The notes: generated by a model not told the origin, from the sequence alone. Positions 34,970 to 45,200 are shown, counted from the stretch's first letter. The stretch is 64,000 nucleotides of DNA from Pyrrhosoma nymphula (GCA_963573305.1 OY754335.1:50241985-50305984); one strand, 5' to 3'. Made by a program: numbers and translations.

Positions 34970-35205
34970 CACTCAGTGATTCAACCCGAAGTTTGCTTTG
35001 GAGAGTTGAGGGTAGAGATCACCCTAAGTAAGCCACAGGCGTGTGAGTTTCACACATTCAGGGTAGGGGGGCCAGTTCCTTTCCCTGGGCCACCTCGCAC
35101 TCCGATGGTTTTTTTGTTCGAAGGTGTCCAAAGGCTTCACCCGGATTTGAACCCAGGACCCAAGTAGCCAAGCACTCCACCCACTAGGCCACCACGCTTC
35201 CCTTC
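34970..35205 (-). mobile_element. Full-length tRNA-derived SINE with target duplications
   Basis: On the minus strand the unit starts near 35205. It has a near-consensus A box TGGCCTAGTGG (35193-35183) and a perfect B box GGTTCAAATCC (35155-35145, within CCTGGGTTCAAATCCGGG), then about 175 bases of non-tRNA body. Both ends are bordered by the same 9 bases ACGCTTCTT (34961-34969 and 35206-35214), which fits a target-site duplication made by LINE machinery. It does not look like a working tRNA gene because the acceptor arms do not close. The plus-strand frame over it (34958-35167) is incidental. Confidence 0.85.
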
Positions 35206-35289
35206 ACGCTTCTTAGAACTGCTAAATTTTTAAAATGAAATTCTGCTGCGGTCTCCAATATTCTGATAATGTAAAAATGTCGCTCAAAA

Positions 35290-35720
35290 CTACCTTAAAA
35301 CAAACTACATAGAAGATAAATTCGAAATGGGCACAGCGGCGCAGTGAGCAGATGTAGTAGAAATAATACGAGGAGGATGAAGGAGAGTAGGTCTAGCGGG
35401 GGCGGGGATGGTGGTGGGAGGTGGGGGTTTCTTACGGTGGAGCGGGCCTCTTGCCCTGAAATGATACACGGGGCGCAGGGCGCTATCTGCGTCTCCCCAT
35501 CTCTTCTCCTCACAGACTGTCGCCACGGCAACCAACCCACCCGCACAAACACACACACACACGCATAAAAACCACCCAACCCTCGCACCAGCGCCATCTC
35601 TTATCTCATCCGATATCCTACACCATTGCGCATCATCGGTGCGGTCAGAAATAGGTGGGCAGCGGAGCAAACTTTGCCTCCTAGACACACCTGCCCCCTT
35701 CATCCAGCCTTAATTTTTTT
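35290..35720. other. GC-rich skewed block with CA microsatellite
   Basis: Contains an ACACACAC run near 35548. Overlapping minus-strand frames (35295-35703) are compositional. Confidence 0.35.
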
Positions 35721-36069
35721 TACTTTCATCCTCTTGTCTTCATTCCTTTGGCAAAATTTCTCATCCCACTCCTTAGTTAAGAGGACTCATGGATGGTGTA
35801 GCGTCGGACTGGGTCTACTCGTCAAAAAAACACTTATTTTCCATTTTTTATTAGTTAATGCTTCTATTTGTTACAGAGCAGCTCTTCCAGCTTCCAGTCT
35901 TTTTCATTTCACAAATCTAACCGTCCCCTCTATCCGTCAAAAACCCCTAACAACGAAAAACATTTTAGAAATCAATAAAATTTCCACATTCAAATTAATT
36001 TAAACATTTGAACAAAAATTACAATAAAATAAAACAATATCAAAACAAAAGTTAAAGTAAATTTCAAAC

Positions 36070-36280
36070 GTTACAATGGAAAAGGGAAAGAGGTGGTACT
36101 TCGCTCCGGTTAGGCCACATCTCAAATACGCCAAAAGCCTTTGGAACAATGCGTAGATAGATTTGGAAACAAAGGAAGCTTTACGCTACGCAAAAAATAC
36201 TACGTGGGAACGTAGTTGATGAAAAGATTAGGTCGGGAATTAATAGAGACTCGATGGCTACACCGACTTTACACCGCGCC
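36070..36280 (+). pseudogene. Family A RT remnant
   Basis: The plus strand gives 'FAPVRPHLKYAKSLWNNA' in one frame, equivalent to the ALVRPHLEYAASIWDP signature. A region equivalent to 'IQRKAARF' follows, and then GRELIETRWLHRLYTA-like sequence, with stops and frameshifts. No 3' hairpin follows. Confidence 0.6.
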
Positions 36281-36959
36281 GGTACACTGCAAATGTGGTC
36301 ATGATGAAACCGAGTTCTGAATGGATGCGGAAATAACACCTGATTTCGTTCAGTGCATGGAGTTCTTGAGTTCCTCTGGTGCTTAAGCAGAGATTTTAAT
36401 TCACCACCGATAAGGTTTTTGGACTTTATCACCAGAATATCTTCAAAAAGACATGCTACTACAGAGTGACTAGGCAGAGGCATTTATAGTTTTTGTTTGT
36501 TTCTGTAAACAATGTGACAATGCAGACACCTATATTCCCATTATTTTCCATCAGTATCAGCTCGTGAACCGGCACAAATATCAGATGTGCAATAGACTTT
36601 GAAAATAAGTGGCTAATACTTATCCGATTTCGTTGGACAAAAGTTTCATCCCTGTCTCAGCATTTCGATAAAAGTATTTTTTTGGGGGGGAGCAACAGCT
36701 CAATTGATTGATTGGTTATTTTGAGGAGGCGACTGGCAGCGGAGGCCACTATTGCGTCGTTGAAATAGGTTGGAAAGGGGAGGAGTGTGAATTGAGGGAA
36801 GTGTAGAGAGAAACCCGACGTTAGCGTTAGCCTGCTCTACTACTAAAGACTCCAATGGGTCTACAGTTTCAACGTCCCATCCCTAAAATGGAGTAATACA
36901 ATCAATTGTTTCTTCATGCAGAACTTACGTATTGATCGGGATAGGAAATGAAAAATCAC

Positions 36960-37030
36960 CTCATCTGCCGGGATTGGCACCCAGACCCTCGGGATGGGAT
37001 GCCAGTTCTCTAACCACCACTACAACGAAC
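36960..37030 (-). repeat. tRNA-derived SINE head
   Basis: Minus strand: an A-box-like GTAGTGGTGGTTA (37022-37010) and a B-box-like GGGTGCCAATCCC (36982-36970) at tRNA spacing, with CATCCCGAGGGTCTGG between them. The B box departs from consensus. Confidence 0.5.
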
Positions 37031-37039
37031 CCTTAGCAA

Positions 37040-37400
37040 AAGCTCTAGCACGGATCGGCCCACTCCTATATCCGGAAAAATAATGTACCTGCAGTGGATG
37101 ACCACGATGGTGAGAAAAGGGATACCGGAGAGGCTCGGGCGTTATCGGCATCGGATTTATGAATCCGCGCGAAATAAGTACCGCCCGAGAACATCCATTC
37201 GGGGCAGGAGGGAAAGTGTTCCGTTTCCGCCGAACCCCTAGCGGTAACGTCGATGCAGGGGCGGCGCGTCACGTGCATTTATCACACAGATAGATCTCCG
37301 CGACGGCGCCGCGGATCTCAAGAGAGTAATTTTCCGGTCGATGTGTCGGTTGGTTACCGACAATTGAGGCCATTTGGACCGTTGAGGTCAGGTTGGAGGG
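37040..37400. promoter_or_regulatory. GC-rich CpG-retaining island (possible regulatory DNA)
   Basis: Strongly CpG-rich with short homeodomain-like cores in GC context (CGGATTTATGAATCCGCG near 37151, itself a near palindrome; GTGCATTTATCAC near 37273). No repeat match inside the window. Function is unproven. Confidence 0.25.
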
Positions 37401-37924
37401 TAGACTGGTAAAGGTAAGATTATTTTGGGCTGAAATAAATGGTTGAGGGAAACCATCGCGTCGGCATTAGCCTGTTCCTCCAAGAAATACCTGAAAAGGT
37501 CCACAGTTTAACGTTTGATCTACGTTTAACATATGATGAACAAAGTGATTGAGTTGCTCTTCACGTAACACCAAGGAGGAATTTAAAATTAGTAAGTGAT
37601 TTATTTTCTAAAGGGCTTAGCTCCTGCGTGACGAGAATGCGCAGAATTCAATTTTGAAACTCTTTCCTACGAATGTACGGAAGTTGACTTTGACGACATA
37701 CGTTAATTCTCAAATAACAACAGTAATCCAAATACTACTAAAAATCACATAAACTCATAAAATAACTCCATTCTCCACCAAAAAATAACTTCACCTTTGT
37801 AGGCCCCTAATGATGTATTATCAAAATCGTTGGAGCCGTTTTCGAGATAAACTTTAAAAAATTATATGCAATTATGACTCCTACAAGAGTACCCATAGGA
37901 TGGGGATCTGGATTCCAATAAAAA

Positions 37925-37995
37925 CCACCTCCAACACAGCCAGGATTCGAACCCAGCCACTCGCGATGTTAGTTCAGTACTCAAGGCAATGCACA
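37925..37995 (-). repeat. tRNA-derived SINE head
   Basis: Minus strand: a perfect B box GGTTCGAATCC (37953-37943) within GGCTGGGTTCGAATCCTGGC, followed by TGTGTTGGAGGTGG. The upstream A box is poor (GTACTGAACTAACATCG). Confidence 0.6.
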
Positions 37996-38229
37996 ACCCG
38001 ACCTCAACCCCCGTCAATGACCCCTTCATTTTAGGCCCATTGTTACATTTTTACCCACGAAACGTCGCGGGTCGAGACCTTTGGACGGAAAAACTGAGAA
38101 ACATCTTCACTTATTTCACGGCCTGTGGATCCGATCCCGCGGAAAATGGAGGGGGCAGGTTAAAAAAATAAAAGGAAATGGAAGACAAAAGAACCACACG
38201 TGAATGAAACATGATATTTTTAGTGTTGA

Positions 38230-38830
38230 AATCCCTTTATGGCCCCGGCGAGCAAAGGTCCGAATCGCCCATCCAACATCTCCACCTACCTACACCACAA
38301 CCCCCTTCCATCTCCTTCCCTTAAAGTATCTTCCCCCATTCCTCTCTCTCACCTGACTCCCTTCATCCCAAATCTTTTTCAATGGACCACACGTGAGTCG
38401 ACTCGGACACCCTCTCCACCATCCCTCCCTGTCTCCCCTCCCTCCCGGAAGTTATTTTTTATAAACACAAGCACCCATGCCCCTGCCTCCCTTCGGCTCC
38501 GCGGTAGCGTATCGCCGGAGCTCTCTCGTGGGTCGCCCGGGCGGGTGGAGGCGCCGACAGGCCCTTTAAGGAGACACACTAGCGATCTCATGCGAAGGGA
38601 CGAAATGCGAGAGGGCGGTGTGGGATGGGTCGGAGATTTTTCTGAAGAAATATCTGGGTGCCGGGCTGGTCACGTTTGGGAGAGGGAGCGAGAGGTGGGA
38701 CGAGATTTCCGAGGTGTAGGGTTGTCCTACTTTACGTTGGGGGGGAGGTTTGGCCATAGAGTTGTAACAGCAGTGACTCTCTCCACCATTGTACCTATCG
38801 AGACTGAGGTACTGCGCCGTTAGAACATCT
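38230..38830. other. GC-rich skewed block with a 194-codon frame
   Basis: The plus-strand frame 38239-38823 is the longest open frame of these blocks, with a Pro/Ser-rich first half and Arg/Gly/Glu-rich second half. No domain is visible, and frames on the other strand are also open. I regard it as compositional. Confidence 0.3.
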
Positions 38831-38962
38831 AGTTCCTTCTAAGCCTGAATGGAATTGACACTGGAATAGGATGTATTGAACGTGTAATTGAATAAAGCCA
38901 TAGAACTACCAGGCTGAGCTCGTGTCACACGACACACGATCAAGCACAAGACCTAGTATGTT

Positions 38963-39150
38963 AAGATTCAGGTCTGCCAAGTTTTTACTCCGTGTTGGTC
39001 TATCTTCTTCGGACGACAGTTTTTCCGGCGTTTCAGTCGGCTTCTTCAGGTCAGTGTAACTCACTCACTCAAGCCGACTGCAACGCCGGCGAAACTGTCG
39101 TCCGAAGAAGATGGATCAACGCGGAGTAAAACCCGGAAGACCTGTATCTT
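38963..39150. repeat. Fold-back element, about 80-bp arms
   Basis: The left arm AAGATTCAGGTCT..TTTTTACTCCG..CTTCTTCGGACGACAG..GGCGTTTCAGTCGGCTT pairs with AAGCCGACTGCAACGCC..CTGTCGTCCGAAGAAG..CGGAGTAAAA..AGACCTGTATCTT, ending at 39150. The loop is about 30 bases. CCTAGTATG occurs just left of the unit (38952-38960) and again at 39193-39201, which could mark a longer insertion. Confidence 0.85.
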
Positions 39151-39394
39151 CACATCCAACTTTCCGCAGAAGCCTACACAAGGATTAATAGTCCTAGTAT
39201 GCTAGATAATTGATGATGAGGACGAAATTCTAGGTTTCACAAGACAAGATAATTAAACTTAAATAGGACAGGGAACTATTTTTATTTGTATAATAGAGCA
39301 TGTTAACTCGGTATTAAAACAGAAGTTAATTCGTTTTCCCAGTCAAAACCCTCGTGTCAACTATCCGAAAGTTTGTTGAAAAAATCCGAAATCA

Positions 39395-39465
39395 CAGCTA
39401 ATAACAAGTTAACGTAAAGTCTACGACATCTTGCAGTTAACATTAACCAGACAATACAAAACTGG
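39395..39465 (+). repeat. Dispersed repeat, copy 1
   Basis: AGTTAACGTAAAGTCTACGA and CATCTTGCAGTTAACATTAACCAG match in reverse orientation at 49215-49280. The copies differ by a few bases. Probably part of a MITE; the ends are not defined. Confidence 0.65.
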
Positions 39466-39724
39466 CCCCTTGTATGCTACACGGTACTTGATACTGAGAA
39501 CAGAGTCTTGTTTGATTTGAGCCATCATGTAAGGTATCACACGACCATTTAAGGTAGTTTGAGCGAGATAGTTCCCTAGTCATAATGGAGACGATACTCG
39601 AATTTTATATTTTAACTTCAGCGTCTATAAAAAGTATGAATTAAATACTGCTGTATTAATGGTGCAAGATTGTAGTTATATTTGACAAAAATTCTCGTTA
39701 ATTAAATAAATAGTACCTGGTTAC

Positions 39725-39737
39725 CGAGCGTTGCTCG
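39725..39737. other. Short hairpin downstream of the Helitron remnant
   Basis: CGAGC GTT GCTCG forms a 5-bp stem. It lies on the 3' side of the minus-strand Helitron gene, as Helitron terminal hairpins do, but the usual CTRR end cannot be assigned securely. Confidence 0.25.
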
Positions 39738-40074
39738 ATGTTTATTTGGTGTACTAAGAACTTGTATGCTCCTATTCTGCTACTTATTTTCTATTTTAAT
39801 TATATTGGGCAGTTACATAGTGCGATCAAAGGTTTTAATAAAACAAATTTTACAAAGCAGAACGGATATTTATTTTTTAAATATAGTAGTGATGATGCAA
39901 TTAGGTAGTATAAAGCAAACTCAAAAACACCACTAACACAAAAATGTTCTTCTAACGAAATTCTGAAATCATCAATAAATTCAATATTTACATTGATTTC
40001 ATAATTTCCAATATTCATTGACAGATTATTGTTATTATTAGATTAAAAATTATTCAATATTTTTTTCCATACAA

Positions 40075-41640
40075 CGTACCTCGTGTGTCGAAGTTATTGA
40101 GTCAGGACGCTCTTGGGAAAGTTGTTGCAATGTTGATCAATCTTCGCAAGTTGTACGAGCTGCTTCCGCAAATTCAGGCCATTCTGGATTCATTGTGATA
40201 AAGATGTCTGATGATACAAGTCGACGGACAAAGGCCATAGCATCTTCAAAATGTTCAGTGTAAAAACGTGTAGATCCAGGAAACGGAGAAGGCAAAATAA
40301 TCCTTTCACTAACAACAGCATTCTTTTTTTCAGCCAATTCAGACAAAAATTTAATCGCTCTTGTACAGTTTTCTGCATGTTTTTTTTTTAATTTTCTTTA
40401 ATCCATTGGATACGGTTATGTTCCACTCTTATATAAGTATCAACTAGATATTGCTGAAAAAGCCAACCAACTAAATACAAAGCATTGAACTTCAAAAGGC
40501 GGAGATCAGGATTTCTTAGGTTCATGTCTGAAGGCAAATATTTGGCAAATTGAGGTCTAAATGCTAATCACTACTGAGCTAGTTCAAATCTAGTCAAATT
40601 TTGATGACTTTTATTAAGTGTTCTTAACAGGATGTTAATACAGAGAATACAAAATTGCAAAACTTGGGTAAAATAGTGAATAAGAAAAGAGCCCAACACG
40701 ATTATCAATATTGTTCATGGTAACCAGAGATTTCCCACGTTTACGAATAATTAACTCTTTATCTGGAAAGTTTTGGTCAGCGTTGAGGGTAACAATGGCA
40801 CAAACTTCATTCTGAAAGAGGATGTTAAACCTTTTGTGATCAACGGCATCTGGTAATGTAAAAAGCAGCTTAACATAAGGCGGCTCTACACCTTCTGCAG
40901 CAGCGCGTCTATCAGCTTCTTCTTCTACTTCCCGCTTCATCATGAATCCAAGAGCAAACGGATTATCAGATCTCAAAACATGTTCCAAAAGACTAATAAG
41001 ATATTCGATGATACCATGAATACTGGCATTGTTTATGCTTGCACTAAGAGCATCCTGATTATCCAAATGTGTATATGTCCATATCGAGGTCGTTCAAATT
41101 TTCCATCATCATTTTGAGTAGGGTGAGCTGCTATATTAAGTTTGTGATAAACTTGACCGCTAGCAATGTATCTATAAACTCCTCGACCGTTGACTGTTCG
41201 ATCGTCTTCTACGGTCAACGAAGCCATTACAAAACATAAATTCAAATATCGAATTCTTTCATAAAAGTCGTCAGAAAATGGATGACGTCTAAGAAACGAT
41301 CGCGCAAACTCGTACGGAAATTCTGGATGTGGTAGATCTATCCTACCATGCAAGCAGCAGTCCCCAAAAGCTCAATTAATTCGATTTGACACACGTTCTT
41401 CGGGAAAATGCAATGCTCCATAGTGAATACAAGCAACACAAAAAGGTAGCACACTATGGTAAGAAATATCAGCCGTTGTAGCTGTCATGTAGGAATTTAT
41501 TTGGTTATTATTATTCTTGTTGTCATCTTGAATGTCTCCGGCGTTCTTCTTCCAATCGTTGATGATCATCATCAACAAACTCTTCTGTACGCTTCTGAGC
41601 CGCTCGTCCACGTATGTCTTGAAGCCGCTAATTTTTTTGT
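40075..41640 (-). pseudogene. Helitron Rep/helicase, N-terminal Helitron-like domain remnant
   Basis: Reading the minus strand downward gives the Helitron-like N-terminal region in order. There is CVACIHYGALHFPEERVSN (41440-41380), then IDLPHPEFPYEFARSFL, FSDDFYERIRYLN, GVYRYIASGQVYHKLN..AHP, RPRYGHIHI (to about 41090). ADRRAAAEGVEPPYVKLLFTLPDAVDHKRFNILFQNEVCAI and VTLNADQNFPDKELIIRKR follow (40950-40740), then an 'FQQYLVDTYIRVEHNRIQWI' block (40480-40400), 'ILPSPFPGSTRF' and 'FITMNPEWPEF' (40310-40180). The matches follow the known Rep sequence up to the 'QERPDSI' block near 40085. The HUH catalytic motif, the two Tyr and the whole helicase should follow but are absent. Frameshifts or stops occur near 41360, 41050, 40640, 40380 and 40136. 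It is a truncated, inactive copy. Confidence 0.85.
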
Positions 41641-41773
41641 GAGGCTAAATCTTCTGTTCTTTGGTTATTTTGTCGTTGCCGTGTATTTTAAAACCGGGGT
41701 TCCCTTTGTTCGTTTGATTCATCACTTCTCTGGATTCGTGCAAGGTCACGTATCATTTCTAAATGCTCTAGAC

Positions 41774-42190
41774 CAGGGGTCTCCAAAGTACGGCCCGCGG
41801 GCCACATCTGGCTCGCAAGATGATTTTATCCGGCCCGCAGAAGAATTATGCGGAAATGTGCCGCATAATTTTTACTTGAATGGACGCTCCTTGTAAGTAT
41901 TTAGCGTTTCAAAATCTAAATCTCAGTTTAAACAAAATCTAAAGTTAAAACACAATAACATCATTCATATGAATGATTTTTTGATGAAAATGTGTGTATT
42001 TTCTGGTAGTGTTCGTAGTCAACAATATACGATAATTTAATGTAACATACTCTTTAATTAGTTAATAACATTTTCAAATTTCGATAAAACTCATATCTTG
42101 AGTTTCCAATTTATATTTTTTTACTACGGCCAATGAAAAGTGTTCAAGTACCCATTTTGACCCTCGTTACGATAAGGTTGGAGACCCCTG
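41774..42190. mobile_element. Non-autonomous hAT element (417 bp)
   Basis: Ends are CAGGGGTCTCCAAAG (41774) and its complement GGTTGGAGACCCCTG (to 42190). The left subterminal region (CGGCCCGCGGGCCACA, CCGGCCCGCAG) is the pattern seen at the ends of many hAT elements. There is no transposase and the middle is AT-rich. The expected 8-bp target duplication is not visible (CTCTAGAC left, CAATAGGC right). It lies just upstream, in coding sense, of the Helitron remnant; minus-strand sequence resembling a Helitron N-terminal extension continues from 41640 up to its left edge. Confidence 0.8.
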
Positions 42191-42339
42191 CAATAGGCAA
42201 TAAGTTTATATTTTGAGAACTCCCAGAGATTATTTTGCAAAGAAAAGAAATATGTGCAAATGTTAATATATTGGTTGATAGGAAATAATAATATAAAAGG
42301 AAATGTATGTCTAACTAATACTTCTACTACTCAACTAGC

Positions 42340-42472
42340 CAGGGCAAGGCAAAAGATTAGATGTATGTATGTGTGTGTGTTAGGCGCATCAACATTTTGT
42401 TATTAGCGCCTGGATACTGCGTAATTTTAGCAAATAATAAATAGATAAAAAATAAATAAATAAATAGTTAAA
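42340..42472 (+). repeat. Probable 3' tail of a plus-strand non-LTR element
   Basis: GT microsatellite, a hairpin (AGGCGC ... GCGCCT, about 42383-42411), and an AAATAAATAAATAAAT tail to about 42470. The coding part is missing. Confidence 0.4.
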
Positions 42473-42568
42473 ATTTATCGCTTTTATTTATGCGTATAAC
42501 AGCAAGGTATGAGCTATTTAATTAGGATTAAAAGTTATAAATTAAATAAATTAGTTTAACATTTATGG

Positions 42569-43408
42569 TCATAATTTATTAAAAATGTCAATATGCTTTA
42601 AAAAATTTAAAACACTGTCGATAATATGTGGGTCATTTCCTAAGGCTAGGTCAATCTGTTCCGGGATATTAAAAGTTCTCCTCATCTGAGCAGATTTCTC
42701 GCACTCGACCAAGATATGCTTCACTGATAAGGTTGCGCCACAAGGCTCACATACAGGAGGGTTCTCCTTTCGTAGGATAAAGTTATGGGTAAGCCTCGTG
42801 TAGCCTATACGGAGTCTTGCAATTTTAACCTCCTCCTGGCGACATCGTCCATTACTGCTCTCCCAGTACTTCAAATTCTTTCGTATTTCCTTCAGCTTGT
42901 TATTCTGGACATGGTCCCACAGCTCTTTGAATTTTTGGTGGAAGGAGGCACGGATTAGCCCAATTATATCCGTTGGAGGCAAGATTTGGCTCTGCTGTAT
43001 CCCAAAGTGGGCAGCAGCTTTCGCAGCGGTGTCTGCAGATTCGTTTCCTCGGATACCCACGTGAGAGGGAATCCACAAGAAAGCGATTGATTTTCCTTTA
43101 TGGAATGCCTCGTAGAGTAGACGTTGGAAGTCCAGTAGTAGGGGATGGACTTGGTACATCCTGTCCAATGACTGAAGGGTGCTTAACGAGTCACTGCAGA
43201 TTGCAAAAAATTGGTGGTTCTGGTTTAGAATGTTTTTCAGGGCTAAGTTTATCGCTAGAACCTCGGCAGTAAAGATACTTGCTGAAAGAGGGAGGCGGGC
43301 TATGCAGATAGGGATACCATCCTCCACTACAGCACATCCTACTCCGTCCTTAGTTTTTGATCCGTCGCACAGTGGTCTGAAATCGGAAAAAGCCGGACAA
43401 AAGTCCAA
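42569..43408 (-). CDS. RNase H domain and C-terminal Cys/His motif of an I/Jockey-group retrotransposon protein
   Basis: A 279-codon open frame. The RNase H fold carries its catalytic acidic set: Asp in LCDGSKTKDGVG (residues about 13-23), Glu in FTAEVLAINLAL (about 47-56), Asp in ICSDSLSTLQSL (about 68-78) and Asp in the WIPSHVGIRGNESADTAAK block (about 112-130, also carrying the His). The C-terminus has RLRIGYTRLTHNFIL and a CEPCGATLSVKHILVEC motif (C-x2-C-x8-H-x4-C). The usual role is to remove the RNA strand during target-primed reverse transcription. The Met start is not a real start: the frame is a fragment of a larger ORF2 and is open upstream for about 13 codons. All catalytic residues are retained. 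Confidence 0.85.
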   Translation of the reverse strand: MDFCPAFSDFRPLCDGSKTKDGVGCAVVEDGIPICIARLPLSASIFTAEVLAINLALKNILNQNHQFFAICSDSLSTLQSLDRMYQVHPLLLDFQRLLYEAFHKGKSIAFLWIPSHVGIRGNESADTAAKAAAHFGIQQSQILPPTDIIGLIRASFHQKFKELWDHVQNNKLKEIRKNLKYWESSNGRCRQEEVKIARLRIGYTRLTHNFILRKENPPVCEPCGATLSVKHILVECEKSAQMRRTFNIPEQIDLALGNDPHIIDSVLNFLKHIDIFNKL

Positions 43409-43448
43409 AATTGCGTTTTTTGAGGTAGAGACTTGGCGTATATGCTAA
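42569..43448 (-). mobile_element. RNase H-bearing non-LTR retrotransposon, 3' portion
   Basis: The recognisable part extends from about 43448 to the stop at 42569. It contains RNase H and the C-terminal zinc-binding region; the reverse transcriptase and endonuclease that should precede them are absent, so it is a 5'-truncated copy. Its frame is fully open, unlike most pieces here. Confidence 0.75.
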
Positions 43449-44215
43449 AAAATAATTGATGATTATGGAACAATAAGTCATTTTTCCTAGATCTCATCCA
43501 TTACTGAGATACAGAGGACCAAACATGAACAAATTTCCAAAAACACGCCCGATCTCGTTTTTCTTCGAAAAGCTTAGGAGTTAATCTGCTGGTAGAGTTT
43601 TGGAAGGATTTTAACGAAGTAAAAAACATTATATTAATAATTTCTAAGACAATGTAGTTATTGAATGGATATTCTACTTTTTGAATGTGAATTATCTATT
43701 AAACACATCATGCATGCACGACCGTGTTGGATGGAGCCAGAGTGCTTTCACTTTTAATGGCAGCTCACCAAATAAATCTGCTACAAATCCATTCTGCCTT
43801 ATTCTAGCGATCACAACGCTAATTTTCTGTGATTTATTGTGTAAGCGCTGAACGATCCTAACTCTTTTCGTTGCAGCATAATGGAATCAGTAATGCCCAC
43901 TACAGAACCGCGGCGCAATTTTCACGCTTTGGATGCATACTTTCTCATGGAAATATTCCTCAATTCAGACGCTTGCTCGCTTCAATAGACACTCCGTGGA
44001 CGATAGCATCCCCCCCCCCCATTTCTCACGTAGGCCGGAGGATTGGCGGGGGATGGAGTGTGGGGGAAGTGTCTGTATCGTGTTCACCTGCGTTCATTCA
44101 TCCCTTCCCATTCATCCTTTGCGCCCACCACGTGACTCGGCATGATCCTCCTAAGCGTTCCTCTTTTGTCTCCCATTCCACGCCGGTCGGTGGTGCATTT
44201 ATAAAAAAATAACAA
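43449..44215. other. No recognised gene
   Basis: AT-rich to mixed DNA with a C-run near 44011. The frames 43871-44212 and 43933-44145 are short and have no motif. Confidence 0.3.
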
Positions 44216-44219
44216 AAAT

Positions 44220-44530
44220 AGGTTCAAAAAATCTCTTCCCGGGGAGTGATCTTTCCGCTTAACCCGTTCCCTCCTCCCCCCATGGCCATGGCAACAATCC
44301 CACACATGCACACACATCATCCTTCCCCCCTTTCCCTTTTCTCTCTCGGAGGAAATATTCGCCATTCCCCTTTTAACACACAAGCGCATCATGCCTCCCC
44401 CAGTTTCCTGCTATCAATTTCCCACCCATCCCGCCCGTCCCATTTGACCGGAAGTAGGTTTTAAGCGCTAGGTCCTCTCCTTTAACCCCCACGCATCTTT
44501 GCCCCATTCGACCGAATCTGGGAACAAGGA
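44220..44530. other. C-rich skewed block
   Basis: CCTCC/CCCACC runs with compositional frames on both strands. Confidence 0.35.
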
Positions 44531-44539
44531 GGATCATCA

Positions 44540-44800
44540 ACAACTACATACTACCCTGCTATCCGCCCGCCATAGGAGGGCGTGGTAGGTTTTGTAGACA
44601 CCAGCCATGTAAAAGAAGGAGAAGAGAACAAAGATGAATTGTGTCCTGAGTGTCTTAGCGACCCACAATGTTTTTTACTATGGTCAGTAATGGTGCGTGT
44701 AAAGAAGAAATTTGTGCAACAATCAGTTTGGCAACGTGCCTTTATCAGCGTTTTTGTTGTATCTATCAGTTATAGGCAACTACAGTGTTCAAATAAGATA
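44540..44800 (-). pseudogene. Family A 3' end
   Basis: Minus strand: CATGGCTGGTGTCTACAAAA, a degraded hairpin region (CCACGCCCTCCTATGGCGGGCGG), then GGGTAGTATGTAGTTGTTGA (3' tail). Its upstream part is shared with the 45.6-kb copy (CTAATGGTGCGT / GACACAATT..). Coding sequence is decayed beyond recognition. Confidence 0.65.
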
Positions 44801-44824
44801 GGACTGCAAACGAGGAAGCAGTAG

Positions 44825-45200
44825 CAGTATGTGAAAGCTTTCGTGTGTGGACTGTGGTATTCTATGGATCGGAAACATGGACCGCTGTAAAATCAAACCA
44901 GAAAAGATTAGAAGCATTCTTAACCTGGTGCTGGGAGAGGGTTCTGAAGATCAAATGGACAGATAAAATAGGAAATGAAGTTTAAAGAAGAGGAAAGAAT
45001 TATATGTAATACTGCACAGAGAAGAAGAACCAAATGGATTGGGAACACCCAGAGGCGCAATGAGTTTGTGAAGAATCTAGCAGAACATAATTGAAGGAAA
45101 AATCGAGGGAAAAGTCCCAAGAGGAAGGCCCAGGGATAAATATATAGACCAAATAAATATGGAATACATAAGAAGAACTACCAAGGAGTAAGGGATCTGG
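44825..45200 (+). pseudogene. Family B-type RT C-terminus
   Basis: The plus strand encodes 'VWTVVFYGSETWTAVKSNQK', then 'RLEAFLTWCWERVLKIKWTDKIGNEV', then after frameshifts 'QRRRTKWIGNTQR' and 'GKVPRGRPRDKYIDQI'. These are the SETWT, WCWRRML.IxWtd.irN and GKxxRGRPRxxxxD blocks in order. It starts directly after the family A copy at 44.54-44.80 kb. Confidence 0.75.

Noticed and set aside
35145..35205. tRNA gene
   Set aside because: A and B boxes are good, but the acceptor and other arms do not close into a cloverleaf and the element continues for about 175 bases beyond the tRNA-like part with target duplications, so it is a SINE.
38239..38823. 194-codon plus-strand open frame
   Set aside because: The frame lies in a GC-rich skewed block where frames on both strands are open; no domain or known motif is visible and the composition changes abruptly within it.
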